From Chitinivorax sp. B (GTDB taxonomy: Bacteria > Pseudomonadota > Gammaproteobacteria > Burkholderiales > SCOH01), in NCBI RefSeq assembly GCF_005503445.1, contig NZ_SCOH01000050.1, positions 1-33,152 on the forward strand: a stretch of 33,152 nucleotides of DNA, in the 5' to 3' direction. Below the pieces are notes generated by a model. The model made no database searches, was not told the DNA's origin, and worked only from the letters and a program-made list of their open reading frames with translations. Position numbers and translations under genes: made by a program. This document shows, one piece after another, positions 26,440 to 33,152 of the stretch. Each line of letters begins with the position of its first letter. Position 1 is the first letter of the stretch.

Positions 26440-27771
26440 TTAATTCCCCTTGTTCATCCAGACAAAATCGCGGCCGCGAACCACATCGCCCGCATCCATT
26501 GGTTGCGCCGCCAATTCGCCGAACAGCGGCAGGCTGTTGGCACCCAGCAGCGGTGTGCTGCCGGTGCCGATTGCCATCAACCGCAGCAGGTTGGTTGCCG
26601 GGTCGGCAGCCAGTGTCACCGTCAACGTCAGTTTGTCGGCAGACAAGGCCGCGCTATTGATGGCAATGGGTTGCCAGCCAGTGCCCGTGACCAATTGCGC
26701 GGCACTGAAGGCGGTCGTGGTGACGGTATCGGCATCCAGTGCCGAATCCACCGTCAGCGTCACCACGGCAGCAACCCGGCTGACACTGGCCGGGTCCACC
26801 CTGGGGCCGGTTGCCAGCCCAATGTCGAGATTGCCCAGCAACGCCGGCAACAGGTTTTGCAGTGTGCTGGTTGCCAGCAGCACCTCGCGGACAGTGTTTT
26901 CAACGCTGACTGCGGTCAGCTTGAAGCCCTGCCCATCGGGGGCCAGCACCACACCATTGAGGTTGGCCAGCGGCACATCCAACACGCCATGCTCAGGGAA
27001 CAGGGTGGATTCGATATCGTCGGCGTTGGGATCGCTGCCTGCGGCATCCGCCAGCACTGCGGCCACCGAAACGTCATGGAAGGTTTTCACCGCCAGCGCC
27101 AACCGCTGATTGGCTGGTGCTGCCGCCAAGGCAGCGCGGGCATCCAGCACGGCCTGATCGGCCGGCAGCACGGTACCGTTTTCTTCAATCGGCTCATCCA
27201 ACCCCACCAGCAACCGCAACAGATGGTGGCGTGGCCGACTGGCCGGCGCCCTGCCCGGCTTCAGCAACAGCTCGACCGTTTCGAACACGCGGGAAAATGC
27301 CGTCTCGCTCTGCGACCCGACGCAGGTATCCAGCAACGCCGGTACCGGCCGCATCAGACAGACACGGTGACGGATCACCACATGCACGTCGAAGTGGAAG
27401 CCGTCTGGTTGCTCGTCCACCACCAGATCCGGGTCATCACGATGTGCACTGAACCAGGTGCCCATTTGCAGACACTGTCGGGTATCGACATGCAGTTCAC
27501 GGCCGAAACCATCCAGCGCCAGACCGGGTTCGACCCGGATCTCGCCACTGGGCAGATCGGCCGACACCGCCAGCCCCCATACCGTGCCCCAGCCATGCAA
27601 CCAGGCACTGTGCAACCGGGCTTTGCCACGGTGATAAGCCTGATCGGTCACAAAATCGTCGACGCCGAGCAACATGCCGTAGTGGTAGTTGACGGCGAGA
27701 TAGGGACGGTTGGGCAACAGCTGCTCGTCCTCGTCGTGACTCACCCATTGAATTGCTTGATCGTCGGCCAT
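26440..27771 (-). CDS. eCIS-cluster protein with NYHYGMLL-type N-terminal module
   Basis: This is a 443-aa protein of unknown function. Residues 28-90 carry NYHYGMLLGVDDF, QAYHRGKARLH, HGWGTVWGLAV and EIRVEPGLALDGFGREL. The same order of elements as in the downstream 1293-aa protein indicates a common module. The rest is beta-rich, with VVTLTVDSALD and TLTVTLAADPATNLLRL resembling Ig/cadherin-like repeats. AGGAGG precedes the ATG at 27771. It lies 3 bases before the next gene and 93 bases after the coiled-coil gene. It has the look of a tail-fibre or baseplate-associated component. Confidence 0.7.
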   Translation of the reverse strand: MADDQAIQWVSHDEDEQLLPNRPYLAVNYHYGMLLGVDDFVTDQAYHRGKARLHSAWLHGWGTVWGLAVSADLPSGEIRVEPGLALDGFGRELHVDTRQCLQMGTWFSAHRDDPDLVVDEQPDGFHFDVHVVIRHRVCLMRPVPALLDTCVGSQSETAFSRVFETVELLLKPGRAPASRPRHHLLRLLVGLDEPIEENGTVLPADQAVLDARAALAAAPANQRLALAVKTFHDVSVAAVLADAAGSDPNADDIESTLFPEHGVLDVPLANLNGVVLAPDGQGFKLTAVSVENTVREVLLATSTLQNLLPALLGNLDIGLATGPRVDPASVSRVAAVVTLTVDSALDADTVTTTAFSAAQLVTGTGWQPIAINSAALSADKLTLTVTLAADPATNLLRLMAIGTGSTPLLGANSLPLFGELAAQPMDAGDVVRGRDFVWMNKGN

Positions 27772-27864
27772 TGTGGGCCTCCTGTGATGTCTTTAAGTAA
27801 ATCGTTGCCGGGTGGTGCGTGGTGGTGTCAATCATCCTGTGGCCGCCCCTGCAACCACCCTCTG

Positions 27865-29256
27865 TCACAGCACCAAATTGCCGCGTAGCGCGTGTGCCTG
27901 CAAATCCACCATGCGTTTGCTGCTTTCTGCTGCGGTGGCTTGTCGCGCTGCCACACCATCGGCCAGCCAGGCTTGACGGCGCCGGCGTTTGGCATCGTCG
28001 ATCTGTGCCTGCAGCAGGTCTTTCTCGGCGTTCTTCAAGCCATTGGTCAACGTGGTGGTGGCACCCTTCAAACGGGTCAACGTCGCATCGGCATCCAGCC
28101 AACGGGCCAGATCGGCCCATAGTGCATCCGGCACACTGGCTTGCCATTCGGCCAACGTGTCGCGCATGGCCTGGGTGAACAGCGCCTCTTTGCCACCGGG
28201 CTTGGTCAGCTCAGTCTTGGCCAGCTCCCAGGCGGCTTTGGCTTTGCCCAGATCGCTGGTGGCATCCGCTTCCAGCGTCGTCAGATCAGCAGCGGGATCA
28301 GCCGCCAATGCCTTGGCACGTTCGATCTGCAGTTTGCTGAACGCGTCAGCCACGGCCACTGCCGCCACATCCCGCTCGCCTTCCGCCTTGGCCGCATTGG
28401 CACGGTCGGTGGCAAGGGCTGCATCGGTCAGGTGCGCCACTTGCTGGGCAGTCAGCTTGTTGGTGGCCGGGTCAGTCAAATACGCCACATTGCTCATCGC
28501 TGCCGCCAAGTCTGCGACAGCACGGTTGGTGTAAGCCAACAGGTTGCGCTCAGCCACGTCGACGGCGCGTTTCAGGCGGGCAAGCTTGTCGCCTGCCAGT
28601 GTGGTCAGTTCAGTTTCGGCATCCGCCGATGCCAATACGGCATCAGCCTCTGCCCCTTGGCGGTCGATCAAACCAGCCGCCAGAGCCCAGCGCTCAGTTG
28701 CACGCTTCAGCAATGCGGCAGGCACGGTATCTTTGATCCGTTGCTTGGCTGCGGCGTAATCAGCCCCGGCCAATGCATCTGTCGCCGCCTGCTTCACGTC
28801 AGCCAACGGCGCAACAGCGAGCGCATCCAACGCGGCCTGCCTTTTGGTGCGGGTAGCAATGGCCGCTTGCAAGTCGGATTCCGCCAAGGCCAGCGCCTTG
28901 GCAATGCGTTCCACCCTGGCTTGTACCGCATTGCGACTGGCCATGGCCTGGGCTGCCGTCAGTTCTGCCTGAGTCATGGCCGCAGCCTTTGTGCGCTGGT
29001 CTGCAATAGCGGTACGCAACGCTACCAACAAGGGTTCACCATCTGCCGGCATGGGGATTTTGCCGAGCTGGGTGCGGATATCGACCAGCTTGGTATTGGC
29101 CGCCAACAGACTGGCCCGGGCAGCGGTCAAGGCAGTCTGGGCTGCGGTGTCCTGCGCCTGGGCTGTGCTGAGTGCGCCGGCAGTCTGTGTGACGCGTGCC
29201 TTTTGCTCATCGCGCCATTGCGTGGCGAATTCGACGAGGTTTTTTGGATCAGCCAT
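27865..29256 (-). CDS. Alanine-rich predicted coiled-coil protein of the eCIS-like cluster
   Basis: The 463-aa sequence is dominated by Ala, Leu, Thr, Lys, Glu and Asp in heptad-like order through most of its length (QTALTAARASLLAANTKL, VERIAKALALAESDLQAAIA, AAKAEGERDVAAVAVADAF, FSKLQIERAKALAADPAADL). It has no signal peptide or membrane segment and no catalytic motif. AGAGGAG precedes the ATG. It follows the AAA+ ATPase gene by 119 bases. An elongated helical scaffold, measuring rod or chaperone is plausible. I do not recognise the family. Confidence 0.65.
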   Translation of the reverse strand: MADPKNLVEFATQWRDEQKARVTQTAGALSTAQAQDTAAQTALTAARASLLAANTKLVDIRTQLGKIPMPADGEPLLVALRTAIADQRTKAAAMTQAELTAAQAMASRNAVQARVERIAKALALAESDLQAAIATRTKRQAALDALAVAPLADVKQAATDALAGADYAAAKQRIKDTVPAALLKRATERWALAAGLIDRQGAEADAVLASADAETELTTLAGDKLARLKRAVDVAERNLLAYTNRAVADLAAAMSNVAYLTDPATNKLTAQQVAHLTDAALATDRANAAKAEGERDVAAVAVADAFSKLQIERAKALAADPAADLTTLEADATSDLGKAKAAWELAKTELTKPGGKEALFTQAMRDTLAEWQASVPDALWADLARWLDADATLTRLKGATTTLTNGLKNAEKDLLQAQIDDAKRRRRQAWLADGVAARQATAAESSKRMVDLQAHALRGNLVL

Positions 29257-29375
29257 GGCGATCTCCTCTTTCCCGCTTCCTGCTGAAGCGATTCATGGGT
29301 ATCTGTACTTGCGGTATCCACAGCACGGTTCAGGTGCCACTTTCGCATCTCGATTCGGTCGAAACAGAAAACCAG

Positions 29376-31310
29376 CTATGGGCAAAGCCGCCCGGTTTTT
29401 TCGAACTCCAGCGCAATCGCCCGCTCCAGTGCATCGCACGTGATGTCATCTTGGCGAGCGGCAGCGTAATAGGCTGCGGACAACAAGGCGTTGCGGATCA
29501 TGGCACCGGACATCGGGTAACGCAGTGCCAGCACTTCAAAATCCACCTCGGCGGCGATCGGCGCTTGGGCCGGCACATGCCGTTGCCAGATGGCGGCACG
29601 CTCTTCGGCCCCCGGTTCGGGAAAGTCGATGACAAACTCGAATCGGCGCAGAAATGCCTTGTCGATGTGCTGGCGCAGGTTGGTGGCCAGGATGGCGATG
29701 CCATCGAATCGCTCCAGCCGGGTCAGCAGATAGGCGGTTTCAATGTTGGCAAAACGGTCGTTGGCATCATGCACATCGGTGCGTTTGGCAAACAGCGCAT
29801 CGGCCTCGTCAAAGAACAGTACCCCACGGGTGGTTTCAGCTTCTTCGAACACGGCGGCCAGGTTCTTTTCAGTCTCACCGATCCATTTCGACACGATGCG
29901 TGACAGGTCGATCACCATCAGCTCGGCATGCAGTGCATGGGCGATCACTTCGGCAGCCAGCGTCTTGCCGGTACCGGGCAGGCCGCAAAACAGCAGGCGC
30001 AATCCACGTCGGTTGGCGTCCCCCCGTTCGAAGCCCCAGTCATCCATCACCTGTGCCTGCAGCGCCAAACGGGCCACGGCATCGTGCAGTGCATTCATTG
30101 CGGCAGGCGGCAGCACCAGATCAGGCCAGTCGGCATGCGGCACCAGCCTGCGCACCTGGGTATCGCTACCTCGTGCCAGCCTGGTCTTCAATGCCTGATA
30201 GGCTGTGGTGTCGCGCAATGGGGTCAGCCCAGCGATTGCCCGGGCATCATCCTGTACCCGAAACAGGCGGCGTGGCTCCAGCGGGAACCGGGCAGCCAAT
30301 GCAATCGCCTGCTCACCCAATTCCGGCATGGCCTCTTGCCACAAGGCGGCCAATAGTTGCCTTGACGGGCGTGGTGCCGGTAAGGGCAATACCGGCAACG
30401 GCAGGCTGGCCAACAGGACTGGTTCGGTTTCAGCCAGCAACAGCGGTGCCGGAAATCGGGCCAATGGGCTGTTACCAGTCGGGGTACCAATCAACACCGG
30501 TATCCGATCACGCAACAGGCAATGTAACAACAGGGTTTCCAGCAACGACTCCGACATGGACGAGATGTCGAAACACGCAGCACGCTGCCCCAGCTCACCC
30601 AGCAGTTGTGCCAAGCGAACACGCATGGCCTGTGGCTCACCCTGCAGGCTGACTGCCAATGCCTGCTGGCTGCCCAGCCGACTCAGTGCATAACGGACAT
30701 CTGGGTGCTGCAACCAACTATCGGCAACTCGGGTAGCGGCAACTTGCGGTGCCATGTCCTGTGGCCAGCAATCCAAGCCATACAACACCGGCCAGACGCG
30801 TTCAGCCAGATGCAGCGAGTGTTCCGGCCAGGCACCGTCACCGCTCAGGCGGACCAGGCCAAGTTTGATCAACGGACTTTGCGTCAGCAACCGCCAGCAC
30901 TCACTACGATCCACACTATCGAACGCCAGCCGTGCCAATAGCCCGACCGTGGGAAACGGCTCGTTACGTGGATGCAGGCCGGCAAAAGTGGCCACAAAGC
31001 CTTCGTGCTCATCGGCCATACCGGCCAGCACCAGCAGCATGCGTTCCTGTGTGCCCAGCTTGAGGCGATGGCATAGCGTATCCAGCGGCTGGCGGGCTGG
31101 TGTCGGCTGGCTGGCCTTGGCACGCTGCCAATGTGCTGTCAGAAAAGCAATCGCCTGTTGAGACTGCTCGTCCTGCAACGGGCCCTGCTGCAACACCTCG
31201 GCCAACCGCCCAGCCAATTGGGCCGCTTCGTACCAGATCGGTGGACTGACAGGGCCCAGCACCGTCGGTTTGATGGTGTTGACGGACCAGGAGGCAAGGC
31301 CATCATGCAT
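29376..31310 (-). CDS. AAA+ ATPase of the eCIS cluster (Afp15/Pvc15-like)
   Basis: This 644-aa protein has a long non-catalytic N-terminal region (1-400), as in the ATPases encoded with Afp/PVC-type injection systems. One C-terminal AAA+ module follows: Walker A GLPGTGKT (443-450), Walker B GVLFFDEADALFAKR (about 496-510), sensor-1 ATN (542-544) and paired arginines FLRRFEF (about 553-559). In the Afp system the ATPase is associated with assembly or termination of the contractile tail, or with cargo handling. The ATG at 31310 overlaps the stop of the upstream gene by 8 bases, so translation is coupled. Confidence 0.88.
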   Translation of the reverse strand: MHDGLASWSVNTIKPTVLGPVSPPIWYEAAQLAGRLAEVLQQGPLQDEQSQQAIAFLTAHWQRAKASQPTPARQPLDTLCHRLKLGTQERMLLVLAGMADEHEGFVATFAGLHPRNEPFPTVGLLARLAFDSVDRSECWRLLTQSPLIKLGLVRLSGDGAWPEHSLHLAERVWPVLYGLDCWPQDMAPQVAATRVADSWLQHPDVRYALSRLGSQQALAVSLQGEPQAMRVRLAQLLGELGQRAACFDISSMSESLLETLLLHCLLRDRIPVLIGTPTGNSPLARFPAPLLLAETEPVLLASLPLPVLPLPAPRPSRQLLAALWQEAMPELGEQAIALAARFPLEPRRLFRVQDDARAIAGLTPLRDTTAYQALKTRLARGSDTQVRRLVPHADWPDLVLPPAAMNALHDAVARLALQAQVMDDWGFERGDANRRGLRLLFCGLPGTGKTLAAEVIAHALHAELMVIDLSRIVSKWIGETEKNLAAVFEEAETTRGVLFFDEADALFAKRTDVHDANDRFANIETAYLLTRLERFDGIAILATNLRQHIDKAFLRRFEFVIDFPEPGAEERAAIWQRHVPAQAPIAAEVDFEVLALRYPMSGAMIRNALLSAAYYAAARQDDITCDALERAIALEFEKTGRLCP

Positions 31311-32781
31311 AGCAATATCTCATCACCAAGCCCAGCCACGGCAGATAGCCTGGGTCCAGATCCAACCCAGCACGCCGGATGTCCAGGCACACGTCCGACA
31401 ATCGATAGCAGACGTCGATCCAGCCCGGTTCCACACGAATCAGGGCATGCCGCCGCGCCAGTTGCTCGATCAGCCCAGGGCCGGACCATGGCGGAATGCG
31501 GATTGCCAGGCTATCCCATAACTGGTGCCGCGCCCGCAACAGGCTTTCCAGGCAATCCGGTGGGCAGGGGGCTCGCCAGTCCAACGGCAGTTCTGCGTCC
31601 GGCGCCAGACCGGCAAATGCCAGCCGCGCCGGATCGCGGGCCGGTAACATGGGCACCAATACAGTCGCCAGCCAGGTCAACATAGCGGGTAACGGCGGGT
31701 GAGTAGAAGTAGTCAGGGTGGCAAGCGCCCCACTGCTTTCGAGCAACGGCGATATCAACAGCAACCCGCCATACTCGGTCTCGCCACAGACGGGCTTGGC
31801 CAGCGCCGGCCATGTTGCCAGGTCGTCTGCAGCTGGCGACAGGTTGGGTGTGGGCTCGGCGGCAGACTGAACGGCAGGCTGTTTGGCCAGCTGAAGCTTG
31901 CGAGGGACAACGTCAGATGCGGTGTTACCCCGCCGCACAGCCTGCAAAGTGACCATGACCTTGGCCTGCAACGCGGCGGCAGGCCGACATAACAGCATCG
32001 GCTGGTCCAGTACCCAGTGAATGGCTGCCAACACGGCCGCCTGGGTGGCTGGCTGCTGCGACAATGCGACCTGCCAGTCGTGCCCCCAAGGGAACCGCGG
32101 CCTGCTGCTCCAGCGTGACGTTCCCTTTTCGGCCTGGGCTGCTGTCTGATCAAATTGGGTACAGCAAGCCAGCAGTTCAGCCATCGCTGACCACTGTGCA
32201 GAAATGGCTGTACCATGTGCACCATACAGGGCAATCAGCAATTCCTGCCGTTCATAGGCAGCCAGCGCCAACAGCCTTGGCAACAATAGACTTTCGGCAC
32301 GCCACCCTTGCAGCATCGGCACCACCCAAGCCGGTTGTGCCCGAAGCTGGGCAAACACGGCATCGCGCCGCTGAGAGGCCGATACCACACCGGCGGGTAA
32401 CCACGCCAGGCGTCGCCATGCCCAGTCCAGCCGGTCATCGTGCTGCCATGCGCATTCCGCCATGGTTTGCAATGCGGCTGCCGGATGACGGAATCGTACA
32501 ATTCCGTCGCCACCGCAGCGATCCAGCTCACATTGAATGGCACGCGCAATGGCATCCCCCCATAGTTGTGCGGCCTGCCAATCGGTGTGGCTGGCCGATA
32601 AGGTCAACGGTAATGCTACACGTCGGATCAATACCAGCTCATCATCTGGTGCCAGCGCATGCAAGCGTGGTTCCAGCGTGTCGTCCAGCAGCAATTGCTG
32701 AACGGCCTGTGCTCGCGTCAGCTGGTCGGCTGGCACATGCAGCTTGCTTTGCATGCGGCCAATGGCAACAGTGGTACTCAT
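31303..32781 (-). CDS. eCIS-cluster protein of unknown function (contractile-tail accessory)
   Basis: This 492-aa protein is predicted cytoplasmic and has no enzyme motif I can see. Its C-terminus is the most recognisable part: LIRVEPGWIDVCYRLSDV, then CLDIRRAGLDLDPGYLPWLG. A similar ending occurs in a protein usually found next to the AAA+ ATPase in eCIS loci (recalled, not searched). The N-terminal part includes MQSKLHVPADQL. Its start codon overlaps the upstream stop as ATGA, and its own stop lies inside the ATPase start region, so the three genes form a tight translational unit. Confidence 0.7.
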   Translation of the reverse strand: MSTTVAIGRMQSKLHVPADQLTRAQAVQQLLLDDTLEPRLHALAPDDELVLIRRVALPLTLSASHTDWQAAQLWGDAIARAIQCELDRCGGDGIVRFRHPAAALQTMAECAWQHDDRLDWAWRRLAWLPAGVVSASQRRDAVFAQLRAQPAWVVPMLQGWRAESLLLPRLLALAAYERQELLIALYGAHGTAISAQWSAMAELLACCTQFDQTAAQAEKGTSRWSSRPRFPWGHDWQVALSQQPATQAAVLAAIHWVLDQPMLLCRPAAALQAKVMVTLQAVRRGNTASDVVPRKLQLAKQPAVQSAAEPTPNLSPAADDLATWPALAKPVCGETEYGGLLLISPLLESSGALATLTTSTHPPLPAMLTWLATVLVPMLPARDPARLAFAGLAPDAELPLDWRAPCPPDCLESLLRARHQLWDSLAIRIPPWSGPGLIEQLARRHALIRVEPGWIDVCYRLSDVCLDIRRAGLDLDPGYLPWLGLVMRYCYA

Positions 32782-33152
32782 GTCAACCTACCTTGGCCCA
32801 GCGGGCCATTACCCAAAGTCAATCCGCCACCCGGTCGGCCCAGCATGGTGCCCTGCCCCAACGCACCATAACCAAGCTGCAAGGGCTGGAAACCACCGCT
32901 ACGGCCAATGACCGACGTCAACGCAACCCTCAACCCACGCCCCACACGCATACCCGCCCCCACGCTGCACAGTTCGAACAGGGTGTGCGCCGGCCGATGT
33001 TGATCCAGCAAATGGCGTACGACAGACTCCTGCCCTGCATCCAGCTCACCCAAGACCATGACACTGAAGCGATGGGCGTAATCGCTGAAACTGTCTGCAG
33101 CCACCTCGGCCTCGCCGGCATGGGCAGGTTCACCCAAAGGCCCGCCCACCCT
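32778..33152 (-). CDS. C-terminal part of a phage-tail/baseplate-like protein (cut by window edge)
   Basis: Only the last 123 or so codons are in the window; the frame is open to the edge and the first Met seen need not be the start. HRFSVMVLGELDAGQESVVRHL, then QHRPAHTLFELCSVGAGMRVGRGL, then VALTSVIG resemble the C-terminal region of P2 gpI-like baseplate proteins in contractile systems. The tail is Gly/Leu-rich (LGQGTMLGRPGGGLTLGNGPLGQG). It overlaps the next gene by 4 bases (ATGA). It suggests that the structural genes of the injection system lie to the right of the window. Confidence 0.6.
   Translation of the reverse strand, partial: RVGGPLGEPAHAGEAEVAADSFSDYAHRFSVMVLGELDAGQESVVRHLLDQHRPAHTLFELCSVGAGMRVGRGLRVALTSVIGRSGGFQPLQLGYGALGQGTMLGRPGGGLTLGNGPLGQGRLT

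Noticed and set aside
26275-27888. 537-codon open frame on the plus strand
   Set aside because: It is antisense to the 443-aa eCIS gene. Its composition is His/Gln/Arg-rich, typical of a shadow frame in GC-rich coding DNA.
28141-29286. 381-codon open frame on the plus strand
   Set aside because: It is antisense to the coiled-coil gene, lacks a ribosome binding site and has shadow-frame composition.

Overview
The window looks like the chromosome of a beta-proteobacterium. The best guess is a Neisseriales-type organism (Chromobacterium/Chitinimonas/Chitinivorax relatives). This is inferred from the protein families, from rluD-pgeF lying divergent to bamD (comL), and from the minCDE set; no marker gene settles the genus.

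Left third (1-9700). A gene-poor edge holds a 111-bp mobile-element-like palindrome. Next come pgeF and rluD (minus) with divergent bamD, a DUF938 methyltransferase, the minC-minD-minE division operon, a YbaK/ProX-type tRNA deacylase, and a nucleoside-salvage operon on the minus strand. That operon, in transcription order, is nupC, deoC, deoA, deoB, cdd: CNT nucleoside uptake, deoxyribose-phosphate aldolase, thymidine phosphorylase, phosphopentomutase and cytidine deaminase. It forms a complete route from (deoxy)nucleosides to glycolytic intermediates. A second, inverted copy of the palindrome sits between deoB and cdd. A PurR/LacI-type 16-bp palindrome and a long leader lie upstream of nupC, followed upstream by an orphan sugar-binding protein.

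Middle (14400-18650). Single genes: a 2-oxoglutarate/Fe(II) prolyl 4-hydroxylase, a secreted protein with a variant PEP-CTERM-like tail, and a divergent LysR regulator / azoR (azoreductase) pair ending in a clear terminator.

Right half (18795 to the end). One long minus-strand operon has the character of the accessory end of an extracellular contractile injection system (eCIS; Afp/PVC-like). In transcription order it holds the C-terminus of a tail/baseplate protein (cut by the window edge), a 492-aa cluster-specific protein, an AAA+ ATPase (Afp15/Pvc15-like), an Ala-rich coiled-coil protein, two proteins sharing a related N-terminal module, and a 1251-aa DUF4157 protein. Several junctions overlap or nearly abut. 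The DUF4157 protein combines a HELTH protease-like motif, a region with phospholipase A2 His/Asp signatures, and an HNH-like C-terminal tail. It is the best candidate for the delivered effector and the most novel element here. Sheath and tube genes are not in the window and would be expected beyond its right edge.
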